Shown piece by piece: positions 8,185-16,829 of a stretch of DNA of 64,000 nucleotides. A model generated the notes under the pieces. That model ran no database searches, had not been told where the DNA came from, and was given only the letters and a program-made list of their open reading frames with translations. A program made the translations under genes and the position numbers. Within the stretch, counting starts at the first letter, position 1; each line of letters opens with the position of its first letter. This stretch comes from Alcanivorax sp. 24 (GTDB taxonomy: Bacteria; Pseudomonadota; Gammaproteobacteria; Pseudomonadales; Alcanivoracaceae), in assembly GCF_004360225.1 (NCBI RefSeq), contig NZ_SNUA01000004.1:248001-312000 (forward strand). The letters are read 5' to 3'.

Positions 8185-9065
8185 GCACGGAAGAGACCCT
8201 GACCATCCAGGAGGTTGGCCAACGTTGCGGTGTGAACCCGGTGACGCTGCGGGCCTGGGAACGGCGTTATGGACTGATCCGTCCCGCCCGGACCGAGCGG
8301 GGCCATCGCCGGTATGTTGAAGCGGATGTCGCTCGTATCCACTCTATCCTCGCCTGGCTGGATCGCGGGCTGCCGATCAGTCAGGTGTGTGCTGTTCTGG
8401 AACAGGGAACGCCCCCGGAGGCGGCGAGCGGCCCTTGGCGCCAGGCCATGGAGGAGGCCTGGTCCGCTCTGGATGACCTCAATGTTCGCCGATTGGAACA
8501 GTTATTCCGGCGGCTGACCGGCGACTACCCGCTGGAGAAGGTGGTGAGCGGCTGGTGCGAGCCATTGCGGTCGCACCTGCGAACGCCGGGTCGTCTCGCC
8601 GCGCGTACGCTGTTTGACAGCTTTTTGCGACTGAAGCTGTCCGGCCCTCTGTTGGCGGCCACGCCCAGTCGCCGTCAACACGGATGGTTGGTGATGGCGG
8701 TGGGCGACCCCCTGCCGGGGATGCTTCAGGCCGCGCTTTCGGAAGTGCCGGTATGGAGTGTGATGTTGCCGGTGGCGGGGACGGAACTGGGGACCTGGCT
8801 GAACCATCCCCGTCTGGATGGCCTGCTATGGGTGCTCGGGGAACACCCGGTAAGACGTCAGAGTGCCAGGTGGTGGCCGAAGCGCACACCGGGTTTCGGG
8901 CCGGCTCTGTGGTGCTGTGGCCCGGCTCTGACTTCGGAATTATCGACACCGGAATGGTTGGCCCGCTGTCCGGGAGATTTCGCCGAAGTGGCCCAGGCAA
9001 TGAGGGATTGGTCGACGACCATGGCGGCGAGGAGGGGAGACGATGCGTCTGATTTGGTTCCGTAA
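8181..9065 (+). CDS. MerR family regulator, LitR/CarH-like without cobalamin-binding histidine
   Basis: This 294-aa protein has a MerR winged helix (about 8-75: TIQEVGQRCGVNPVTLRAWERRYGL, GHRRY) followed by a region that aligns by layout with the cobalamin-binding domains of LitR/CarH photoreceptors. Where those have a GxxHxxG-type B12 ligand, this protein has GDPLPG (175-180), so the cobalamin-ligating histidine is absent. That fits 'class II' LitR proteins, which need another photosensor. It is expected to bind the TGTACA pair and control this operon. The start at 8181 (ATGA overlap) is chosen over an in-frame ATG at 8142. Confidence 0.82.
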   Translation: MSTEETLTIQEVGQRCGVNPVTLRAWERRYGLIRPARTERGHRRYVEADVARIHSILAWLDRGLPISQVCAVLEQGTPPEAASGPWRQAMEEAWSALDDLNVRRLEQLFRRLTGDYPLEKVVSGWCEPLRSHLRTPGRLAARTLFDSFLRLKLSGPLLAATPSRRQHGWLVMAVGDPLPGMLQAALSEVPVWSVMLPVAGTELGTWLNHPRLDGLLWVLGEHPVRRQSARWWPKRTPGFGPALWCCGPALTSELSTPEWLARCPGDFAEVAQAMRDWSTTMAARRGDDASDLVP

Positions 9066-10488
9066 CGATTTGCGCTGTCACAGCCACACGCCCCTGCTGC
9101 GGGCGTTGGCGGCGGGTGAACCGGCGCTGGCGTTGTATGTATTGTGCCCGTTGCAGTGGGACCGGCATGAGGTGGCGCCGCTGCGCCGCTGGTATGTGCT
9201 GGAGAGTCTGCTGGAATTGGGGAAGACGCTGGCATCGCGCGGCGTGGATCTGCATGTGGTCGACGGGGGGGACTTCGAGGATGCGGTGGTGGCGGTAACG
9301 AATTTCGTCCGCGAACACGGCATTACCGATGTGTTTTGCAATCGCGAATACCCGTTGAATGAGCTGAACCGGGATCGAGCGGTGGCGTATGAATTGGAGA
9401 AGGATGGCGTCCGTATTCATGGTTTCGACGACGGGGTTCTGGTACCGCCCAGAGCCTTGAATACCGGTAAAGGCACTCCTTACACGGTTTTCACCGCGTA
9501 CAAACGACGCTGGGACCGTTGGATGGAGGAAAACGGCCCACGAGTGCCGGAGGTGCCGTGCTGGCCGGCACGGCGGGGTCGTTTTGCCGGGCGCGGCAGG
9601 GTGGAGGCGGCATTATCGGAACTGTCGCTTGGGCAGGCATTGAGGGCGCAGTGGCAGCCGGGAGAAGACGCCGCCGCCCGGCAATTGTCGGCATTCGTTA
9701 AGTGGCACATCGAAGATTACAAAAGACTGCGCGACCGGCCGGCGGAGACGGCCACCAGTGAACTGTCAACGGCATTGTCCGCTGGCACCCTGGCGCCGGC
9801 GGAGGCCTGGCGGGCGGCGCGAATGGCGATGCAGGACCCGGTGGCCAGGGAAGGCGCGGCGACCTGGATCGGTGAGCTGGCCTGGCGGGATTTTTACCGG
9901 CAAATCCTGCACCGGTTTCCGGCATTGGCGAAGGGGGCCCCGTTCCGCCCGGAAACGCGATTTCTGCGTTGGAACGATAACGAAGCCCATTTTGACGCCT
10001 GGTGTGAGGGCCGCACCGGCTATCCGCTGGTGGACGCGGCGATGCGGCAACTGGTCAGCACCGGATGGATGCATAACCGTTTGCGCATGCTGGCCGCCAT
10101 GTTTCTGACCAAGCATCTGTTTATCGATTGGCGAAAGGGGGAGCGGTTCTTCATGCGACATTTGATCGACGGGGATTTCGCCGCCAACAACGGTGGCTGG
10201 CAATGGAGCGCGTCCACCGGTACCGACGCGGCGCCGTATTTCAGGGTTTTCAGCCCGGTCCGACAAAGCCGTCGGTTCGACCCGGAAGGGCGCTTTATCG
10301 CACGCTATGTCACCGAGTTGGCGGAGCTCGATAACGAGACCATCCATGAGCCCTGGAAGCAGCCGTTGTTGACCGGAGACTATCCGCCGCCGCTGGTGCC
10401 GCACGAAGGGGTCAAGCAGCGGGTGGAAACAGCGTTTCGCGCCGCGCGTGACGCCTGGCATCGGCAGGCCGGAGAGCAGGGGGCATGA
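9043..10488 (+). CDS. phrB: Deoxyribodipyrimidine photolyase
   Basis: This 481-aa class I cyclobutane-pyrimidine-dimer photolyase repairs UV lesions with blue light and FAD. The N-terminal alpha/beta antenna domain (about 1-130) starts LIWFRNDLRCHSH. The FAD domain includes GYPLVDAAMRQL, TGWMHNRLRM and NNGGWQWSAS (W386 in the conserved electron-transfer region) followed by TGTDAAPYFRVFSP. The gene starts 23 bases inside the MerR gene behind a strong GAGGAGGGGAG SD. It belongs to the same operon. Confidence 0.93.
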   Translation: MRLIWFRNDLRCHSHTPLLRALAAGEPALALYVLCPLQWDRHEVAPLRRWYVLESLLELGKTLASRGVDLHVVDGGDFEDAVVAVTNFVREHGITDVFCNREYPLNELNRDRAVAYELEKDGVRIHGFDDGVLVPPRALNTGKGTPYTVFTAYKRRWDRWMEENGPRVPEVPCWPARRGRFAGRGRVEAALSELSLGQALRAQWQPGEDAAARQLSAFVKWHIEDYKRLRDRPAETATSELSTALSAGTLAPAEAWRAARMAMQDPVAREGAATWIGELAWRDFYRQILHRFPALAKGAPFRPETRFLRWNDNEAHFDAWCEGRTGYPLVDAAMRQLVSTGWMHNRLRMLAAMFLTKHLFIDWRKGERFFMRHLIDGDFAANNGGWQWSASTGTDAAPYFRVFSPVRQSRRFDPEGRFIARYVTELAELDNETIHEPWKQPLLTGDYPPPLVPHEGVKQRVETAFRAARDAWHRQAGEQGA

Positions 10489-11751
10489 GTCAGCGTATCG
10501 CCATTGTCGGCGGTGGCATAGCCGGGTTGACCGCGGCCTGGTATCTCGGCGCCCGTCATCAGGTCACGGTGTTCGAGGCCGAAGCGCAACTGGGCGGGCA
10601 CACCTATACCGTGGATGTGCGCCGCGAACATGGCGATTACGCCGTGGATATGGGGTTCATTGTCTTCAATGACCGTACCTACCCGAACTTTGAAAGCTTG
10701 CTGACGCTGTTGGGAGTAGGGCGCCAACCGACCCGCATGGGGTTCGCGGTGTCCGATGCACGTACCGGGCTGGAATACTGTGGCGATGGTCTGTCGGGCT
10801 TCTTCGCTCAGCGCGCCAACCTGGCCCGTCCGCGGCATTGGCGATTGTTGCGTGACATCCTGCGTTTCAATCGCGATGCCCCGGCTCTGTTGACCGAACC
10901 CGGTGGCGAGCAACCGCTTGGGATGTTTTTGCGGGAAGGCGGTTACAGCGATGCCTTTCGGCGGCATTACATTCTGCCCATGGGCGGTGCTATCTGGTCC
11001 TGCTCACTGGCGCAGATGGAGGCGTTTCCCGCTCGTTTTTTCGTGGGCTTTTTTCAACATCACGGCCTGTTGACGTTACGTGACCGGCCTCAGTGGTACG
11101 TTATCCCCGGGGGCTCCCGCGGCTATTGTGCGGGCGTTGCGTTCAACCTGTCCGGCGCACTGGGTTACCGGGCGCGCGGTGATCTCGGTGCGCCGCGATG
11201 CCGCTGGTGTGAATCTGACGCTGGCGGGGGAAGAAAAGCCGCGCCGTTTCGATCAGGTGATCCTGGCATGTCACAGCGACCAGGTTTCGGAAATACTGGA
11301 GGACGCGGACCCGCTGGAAAGAGAGTGTCTGGGGGTGTTGCCTTATCAGTCCAATGATGTGGTTCTGCATACCGACACCCGCCTGCTGCCACGCCGCCGG
11401 CGTGCCTGGTCCAGCTGGAACGCCATGCTGGGCAAGGCCGATGAGACTCAGCCGGTACAAGTGACTTACAACATGAACCTGCTGCAGGGGCTGACATCCC
11501 CGGAGACATTCTGTGTAACGCTGAATGCGGGGGACCGGATTCGCGAGGAGAAAGTGCTACACCGCCGCACCTTTCGCCATCCTTTGTTCACCCCGGCGGG
11601 GCTCGCCGCGCGTCAGCGTCTTTTGCAGCGCAACGGCGAACGGCGAACCTGGTTCTGCGGCGCCTGGTGCCGCAACGGATTCCATGAGGACGGGGTGGTG
11701 TCCGCCCTGAACGTGGTTGACGGGTTTGAGCGTTCCGGGGGAAGTTCGTGA
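10485..11751 (+). pseudogene. FAD-dependent oxidoreductase (amine-oxidase-like), one-base frameshift
   Basis: The first frame begins at the ATGA overlap with phrB and carries the dinucleotide-binding motif IAIVGGGIAGLTAAWYL. It runs in phase to IPGGSRGY (codons 11106-11126). One extra base at 11126/11127 (TATTGTG) then moves the homology to another frame, which continues VRALRSTCPAHWVTG to the stop at 11751. Removing one T restores a 421-aa protein, the usual size for this family of NAD(P)/FAD flavoproteins found beside Cfa-like enzymes and photolyases. The role is probably redox modification of membrane fatty-acyl chains (inference). It is either a real inactivating mutation or an assembly error. 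Confidence 0.82.
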
Positions 11752-12533
11752 TTCCGGATTTCGCTCTGGCCCGCGGACACGTCTGGCATTGCCGCCGGAC
11801 GCCGGTGGTGCATTCGTTCCGCTACCCGCTGTGGTTGGTGTGGTGCAATGTGGACGAGCCTGACCGGTTGCTGCGGAGGCAGAAACTGTGGGGGCGGCGT
11901 TGGCGCCTGGTGACGTTCCGGGACCGGGATTTCATCGATGGCCGGGACCGGCCGCTGGGGGAAAAAGTCCGCCAGCAGGCCCGGGAGCATGGACTCGACT
12001 GGTCGTCGGGCCGGATTTGTATGTTGGGACAATGGCGTACCTTCGGTGCTTTGTTCAATCCGTTGGTGCTGTATATGCACTTTCCTCCCGGCGCCGATTA
12101 TCCCTCGGCGATGCTGGCGGAAGTGAGGAATACGCCCTGGCATGAGCGGCATTTCTATGCGTTGCCGCTGGCGTGGACAGAACAGGGGCTGACGGCCTCC
12201 CACGCCAAGACGTTTCATGTTTCCCCGTTTCTTCCCATGGCGCTGCGCTACCACTGGTACCTTCACGCGCTGTTTCCCGACCTTCGCTTAACGTTGGAGG
12301 ACCATGACGGCGATCAGCTGGTGTTCTCCGCCGGCCTGAACATGCGAATGACCAACGCGGATCCCGGCGCCATGGCGAGAATCGTCTGTCGCTTTGGCGC
12401 TCAGAGTTTGAAAACCATGGCGGGGATTTACTGGCAAGCCTGGAGATTGTGGCGAAAAGGCGTGCCGTTTCATGCCCATCCCGGGCGAGGTGAGTCGAGA
12501 GGAGGGGACAACGGCCATGATGGACGGGGATAA
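11748..12533 (+). CDS. DUF1365 domain-containing protein
   Basis: This 261-aa protein shows DUF1365 motifs: an N-terminal RGHVWHCRRTPVVHSFRYPLW, a central FGALFNPLVLYMHF and AKTFHVSPFLPM. The start is GTG at 11748, overlapping the stop of the FAD oxidoreductase (GTGA). The biochemical role is unknown. The family is nearly always encoded between an FAD oxidoreductase and a Cfa-like methyltransferase, which points to a shared step in lipid modification. Its 3' end overlaps the next gene by 17 bases. Confidence 0.88.
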   Translation: MIPDFALARGHVWHCRRTPVVHSFRYPLWLVWCNVDEPDRLLRRQKLWGRRWRLVTFRDRDFIDGRDRPLGEKVRQQAREHGLDWSSGRICMLGQWRTFGALFNPLVLYMHFPPGADYPSAMLAEVRNTPWHERHFYALPLAWTEQGLTASHAKTFHVSPFLPMALRYHWYLHALFPDLRLTLEDHDGDQLVFSAGLNMRMTNADPGAMARIVCRFGAQSLKTMAGIYWQAWRLWRKGVPFHAHPGRGESRGGDNGHDGRG

Positions 12534-13773
12534 AGCTCTGGTAATGCGGCATCCGACCTGGCTGCAAGGGGTGGCGCGTAAGCTGGTGCATAAGCGGCTG
12601 GCGGCCCTGCCTGTCGGCGGCCTGTCTCTTTATGAGCCGGACGGTACTCAGGTACGCTTCGGCGACGGCGCCGCCAGTCTGCGGATCGCTGATTGGGACT
12701 GCTACAGACGAATGGTGACCGGAGGTGCTCTGGGGGCAGCCGAAGCCTATATGGACGGAGGCTGGGACAGTCCCGATCTGGTGGCGGTGATGCGTTATTT
12801 CGCTGCGAATATAGAAGCAATGCGGTCCTTGGAGGGCGGCGCTGCACTATTGGTCAAACCGCTACTGAAGGTCCTGCATTCCGCCCATCGTAATTCCGTG
12901 AACGGCTCGCGCCGTAACATCGCCGCTCATTACGACCTGGGCAATGAGTTTTTCGCTCTTTTTCTGGATGCGCGGATGATGTATTCCAGCGCCATCTATC
13001 CCGGCCCGGAGGTGGACCTGGAAACCGCCTCGGTGCATAAACTGGATCTGATCTGCCGCCGCCTGCGTTTGTCCGAAGGTATGCACCTGCTGGAGATCGG
13101 TACCGGCTGGGGTGGGCTGGCGATCCACGCAGCCCGTCATCATGGTGTTCGGGTAACAACCACGACCCTCTCCCGCGAGCAGGCACGATACGCCCGCGAG
13201 AAAATCAAAACGGCCGGTCTGGACCACCGTATCGAGGTGCTGGAGCGCGATTATCGGGAACTGAGCGGTGTTTACGATCGAGTGGTTTCGGTGGAGATGG
13301 TCGAGGCGGTGGGGCATCAATACCTGGACGGATACTTCGACATTCTGAATAGCCGGCTCAAACCGGATGGCATGTTGCTGCTACAAGCGATCACGGTGCC
13401 CGACCAACGTTATGAGTATGCGCGGGATAACGTCGATTTTATAAAGCGGTATATTTTTCCCGGCGGTTTTCTGCCATCGGTAACGGTAATGAGTGACACT
13501 CTGCGTCGTCGTACTCGTCTGGTTCCCGTGGCGCTGCATGATATCGGTCATGATTATGCGCGTACTCTGGGGCACTGGCGGCAGAGATTTGTTTCCGCTT
13601 TGCCCAGGATCAGGGAGATGGGATTTGATGAGCGCTTCTGCCGAATGTGGGACTACTATCTTTGCTATTGCCAGGGGGCTTTTCTGGAAAGAGCTATCAG
13701 TACCGTCCATCTTCTGGCAGTCGGGCCGTGCTATCGGGGTGACATGATCCGCCTGGGCTTGGAACACCGATAA
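12517..13773 (+). CDS. Cyclopropane-fatty-acyl-phospholipid synthase family methyltransferase (first copy)
   Basis: This protein of about 418 aa has the Cfa core: AHYDLGNEFFALFLDARMMYSSAIY, the SAM-binding LLEIGTGWGGLAIHAA, and VVSVEMVEAVGHQY. Such enzymes transfer a SAM methyl group to the double bond of an unsaturated phospholipid acyl chain, giving a cyclopropane or, in the UfaM type, a methylated acyl chain that feeds furan fatty acid synthesis. Sequence alone cannot separate these. The start at 12517 has a GAGGAGGGGA SD; the frame is open further upstream. It is the last gene of the operon's first block; the next gene is convergent. Confidence 0.9.
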   Translation: MMDGDKALVMRHPTWLQGVARKLVHKRLAALPVGGLSLYEPDGTQVRFGDGAASLRIADWDCYRRMVTGGALGAAEAYMDGGWDSPDLVAVMRYFAANIEAMRSLEGGAALLVKPLLKVLHSAHRNSVNGSRRNIAAHYDLGNEFFALFLDARMMYSSAIYPGPEVDLETASVHKLDLICRRLRLSEGMHLLEIGTGWGGLAIHAARHHGVRVTTTTLSREQARYAREKIKTAGLDHRIEVLERDYRELSGVYDRVVSVEMVEAVGHQYLDGYFDILNSRLKPDGMLLLQAITVPDQRYEYARDNVDFIKRYIFPGGFLPSVTVMSDTLRRRTRLVPVALHDIGHDYARTLGHWRQRFVSALPRIREMGFDERFCRMWDYYLCYCQGAFLERAISTVHLLAVGPCYRGDMIRLGLEHR

Positions 13774-13854
13774 AGTCGGTATCGGGCTCTTCAACGTAGA
13801 CCCGAGGCGGCGGCGTGGCGCCAGTGTTCCGCCGACACCGGAAGAGACGCCCTA

Positions 13855-14415
13855 TCAGGGATGCTGCCGCAGCATTCGGGTCACGGGGCCGATGATGGGA
13901 AGATGCTGATCCAGACCCTGGCTGCTGTCCCAGAAATCCTGATGGAAGATCACCTGGCCTTGCCGGTTAAAACGCAGTTGCGAGATGCCAATGGTACGTG
14001 AGCCGCGTTCCCGGCCGAGAACCGTAAAGCGGGTTTCCATGATCCATTGCAGGAAAACATCATCGTCGTCCCGCCAGATCTTACGGATGCGCAGCCGCAT
14101 TTCATTAAGTCGTTCGGCGGTTTTCAACATATGCGCCTTCAACTCGTCACGCTGGTAGAACGTGGCCAGAGTATCGTTGAAGTAAATCCGTTCCGCGTAG
14201 ACCTCATCCAGATGGGCGCGCAGATAGTGGGCGTCGATCGGGGAATAGAGCGCGATAAAACGTTCCAGTGCCCCTGCCGGCACGGGCGTTACACCGCGTT
14301 GCTGTTCAAGGGCGTGCTCATAGAGGTGTGAATAACCCGGTGAATCCGGGCTATGGGCACAACCGGCGGCGGCCAGCAACGATACCGTGGCCATGGACCA
14401 AAAAAGGCGTTTCAT
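13855..14415 (-). CDS. SnoaL/NTF2-like lipoprotein
   Basis: This precursor of about 186 aa has a lipobox signal (LLAAAGC, cysteine near residue 19), so it is predicted to be lipid-anchored. The mature part looks like a SnoaL/NTF2 alpha+beta barrel: LERFIALYSPIDAHYLRAHLDEVYAERIYFNDTL ending in ISQLRFNRQGQVIFHQDFWDSSQGL. Such folds bind small hydrophobic molecules, and this family often sits beside Cfa-like enzymes. The ATG at 14415 is chosen for GAGGAG 8 bases upstream and the signal peptide. It is divergent from the DUF2878 gene with a 103-base shared upstream region. Confidence 0.8.
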   Translation of the reverse strand: MKRLFWSMATVSLLAAAGCAHSPDSPGYSHLYEHALEQQRGVTPVPAGALERFIALYSPIDAHYLRAHLDEVYAERIYFNDTLATFYQRDELKAHMLKTAERLNEMRLRIRKIWRDDDDVFLQWIMETRFTVLGRERGSRTIGISQLRFNRQGQVIFHQDFWDSSQGLDQHLPIIGPVTRMLRQHP

Positions 14416-14518
14416 GGGGTTCTCCTCAATACCAGTGGCTACAATTTCACGACGGTTGTGAATCCGTTGTGAGCCTGGTTCACAGGCCGTTGACGAGACA
14501 CGGAGGATGCTGCGGTGT

Positions 14519-15048
14519 ATGAATCGTGTTGTCGCCGCCACTGTGGCTAATTTCGTAGGATTTCAGGTGCTATGGCGGTGGCGGTGATCGGATCCGCGCG
14601 CCAATGGGTGGTGCCGGCATGGAGCGTGGTGGTGATAATGCTGGCGGTGCTGTGGACGCTGGAGCGGAACTGGCGTGCGGATCTGAGATTGTTGGTGGCC
14701 GGTGCATTGTGCTGTGTTCTGGTGGAGCCGTTTTTGATGTTCACGGGAGTGCTGCACTACGTGACAGGCGGCGGAACCTGGTGGCCGCCGTCATGGATAT
14801 GGAGTCTGTGGTTGGGTTTCGCGGTGAGCTTTAATTATTCGCTGGCCTGGTTACGGCGCCGGCCGCGGTGGGCTGCCGTTGTCGGGGCGATGGGTGGTGT
14901 GTTTTCGGTAACCGCGGGGATTCGTTTCGGTGCGGCGAGCGCACCGCTGGGCTGGATGCCGATGGCGCTATGCTATGCGCCGATCTGGGCGGTAATTGTG
15001 CCGTTTCTGGCCTCCTTGTCGCGGCGTGAAAGGAAGGAAACACGATGA
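14519..15048 (+). pseudogene. DUF2878 membrane protein, one-base frameshift near the N-terminus
   Basis: The ATG at 14519 has GGAGGA 11 bases upstream and gives MNRVVAATVANFVGFQVLW, which matches the NF-x-x-FQ-x-x-W opening of DUF2878. The frame is then lost at TGGCGG (14573-14578) and resumes one base over as AVAVIGSARQW, running to 15048. One added G (TGGGCGG) would restore a continuous protein of about 176 aa with four to five membrane helices. If the sequence is real, translation could only start at 14572, losing the conserved first helix. A homopolymer indel is the simplest alternative. Confidence 0.75.
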
Positions 15049-15821
15049 TCTCCGGTGTTCTGATTGTCAGTCTGGTTCTGTTGTTATTGGCTTTTACCAT
15101 GGCGTGGTGGGTTCAGCGGCTGACCGGGAACGCGGGTTGGGTGGACGTGGCCTGGAGTATGGGAACGGGTCTGACCGGATTGTCCTATCTCATTGCCGGA
15201 AGTGGTGAAGGGTTGCCGAGGTTGGTGGCGGGGGCTTTGTTGTTGGTCTGGGCGACCCGCCTTGGTGGCCACATTTTCAAGCGGGTGACCAACGAGAAGC
15301 AGGAAGACGGCCGTTACCGGGCGATGCGTGAACGACTGGGGCGTGGCGCGCAGCCTGTGTTCCTCCTGGTGTTCTGGGCTCAGGCCGGATTGGCCTGGGT
15401 GTTCGCCTTGCCGTTCCATGTTATTGCCAGCCAGTCGCTATTCCACCCGATAACGATGACCGCGGGCATCGCCATCGGGCTGGTGGCGATCTGTGGAGAG
15501 GCGTTGTCTGATCATCAACTGGCGCGCTTCAAGGCACGAGACGACAGTCACGGGCGAACCTGCCGTGACGGCCTGTGGCGATACTCACGGCACCCCAACT
15601 ATTTTTTTGAGTGGTTGCATTGGTTCAGCTATCCACTGATCGCCGTTGGTGCGAAAGGTGGCGTCTGGCTGTGGGGCCTGCCGGTACTGATGCTGCTGTT
15701 TCTCTGGTTCGTCACTGGCATTCCCTATACCGAGAAGCAGGCGCTGAAATCCCGTGGCGCGGATTACCGTGATTACCAACGTACCACCAGTCCGTTTATC
15801 CCCTGGAGATCCGCCTCATGA
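15045..15821 (+). CDS. DUF1295 (steroid 5-alpha-reductase-like) membrane protein
   Basis: This 258-aa polytopic membrane protein with about six helices has the family's C-terminal block: DGLWRYSRHPNYFFEWLHWFSYPL, then GIPYTEKQALKSRGADYRDYQRTTSPFIP. Relatives are steroid 5-alpha-reductase-like or ICMT-like enzymes acting on membrane lipids. Its place between DUF2878 and a second Cfa-like enzyme suggests reduction or methylation of an acyl chain (inference). It overlaps both neighbours by 4 bases (ATGA), so translation is coupled. Confidence 0.88.
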   Translation: MISGVLIVSLVLLLLAFTMAWWVQRLTGNAGWVDVAWSMGTGLTGLSYLIAGSGEGLPRLVAGALLLVWATRLGGHIFKRVTNEKQEDGRYRAMRERLGRGAQPVFLLVFWAQAGLAWVFALPFHVIASQSLFHPITMTAGIAIGLVAICGEALSDHQLARFKARDDSHGRTCRDGLWRYSRHPNYFFEWLHWFSYPLIAVGAKGGVWLWGLPVLMLLFLWFVTGIPYTEKQALKSRGADYRDYQRTTSPFIPWRSAS

Positions 15822-16792
15822 TGATTCGTCTGGCTGAATCCGGCTTGTTGCCTGACAGACTGGTCCGCCAAGGTATTCGTTACTTGCTTGGCAAACGTCT
15901 GCGGCGGGAACCGCCCCGCCGAACCGAACAGCGTCAACTGCTCGACACACTCTCCGGCGGCCCGGTGGCGGTGGCACAGGGAGAAGCCAATGAACAGCAC
16001 TACGAGGTGGATGCTCGCTTCTATTCGCGGATTCTTGGACGGCATCTTAAATACTCCAGCGGATACTGGGCGGATGGCGTGGACGATCTGACCGAGGCGG
16101 AGGAAGCAATGCTGTCACTCTCCTGCGAAAGGGCGAAGCTCAGTGATGGTCAGGAGGTACTTGAGTTGGGTTGCGGCTGGGGATCGCTTTCCCTGTGGAT
16201 GGCCGACCGCTACCCGCGCAGCCATATTACCGCGGTCAGCAATTCAAACTCGCAACGGCAATGGATTCTGGCCCGGGCCAAGGCGCGGGGACTGGATAAT
16301 CTTCGTGTCATCACTGCGGATGTGACCGTGTTCCAACCGGATCGGAACTTTGATCGCGTGGTCTCGGTGGAGATGTTTGAACACATGCGTAATCATCGTG
16401 AGCTGACCCGCCGTATTCACCATTGGTTGAAGCCCGGTGGCAAGCTGTTCGTGCACATATTCTGCCATCGGCAGCTGACATATCTTTTCGAAACGGAGGG
16501 TGATGCCAACTGGATGGGGCGTTACTTCTTTACCGGCGGGGTCATGCCGTCCTTCGATTGGCTGCCCCGTTGTACCGATCGGCTCAACCTGGAACAGTCC
16601 TGGGCCATAAATGGCCGCCACTATGGTCGTACCCTCGAAGCCTGGTTGGAAGCAACGGATCGCCAACGGGAAGAGTTGATTCCACTACTGGATGAACTAT
16701 ACGGCGGCAATGAAGGGGTGATCTGGCTACAGCGTTGGCGGATGTTTTTCATGGCCTGCGCCGAACTGTTCAACTATGGTGAAGGCAAGTAA
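15818..16792 (+). CDS. Cfa-like SAM-dependent methyltransferase (second copy)
   Basis: This 324-aa protein is shorter than the 12517 copy and belongs to the Cfa/coclaurine-methyltransferase-like branch. It has NEQHYEVDARFYSRILGRHLKYSSGYW, the SAM site VLELGCGWGSLSLWMA, and VVSVEMFEHMRNH. ATGATG at 15818 overlaps the DUF1295 stop. Two different Cfa-type enzymes in one island suggest two methylations of a lipid or one each on different substrates. Bacterial furan fatty acid pathways use two such methylases (UfaM, FufM); assignment here is speculative. Confidence 0.88.
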   Translation: MMIRLAESGLLPDRLVRQGIRYLLGKRLRREPPRRTEQRQLLDTLSGGPVAVAQGEANEQHYEVDARFYSRILGRHLKYSSGYWADGVDDLTEAEEAMLSLSCERAKLSDGQEVLELGCGWGSLSLWMADRYPRSHITAVSNSNSQRQWILARAKARGLDNLRVITADVTVFQPDRNFDRVVSVEMFEHMRNHRELTRRIHHWLKPGGKLFVHIFCHRQLTYLFETEGDANWMGRYFFTGGVMPSFDWLPRCTDRLNLEQSWAINGRHYGRTLEAWLEATDRQREELIPLLDELYGGNEGVIWLQRWRMFFMACAELFNYGEGK

Positions 16793-16829
16793 TGGTTCGT
16801 TGGCCATTATTTGTTCTGTCGGGACCAAG

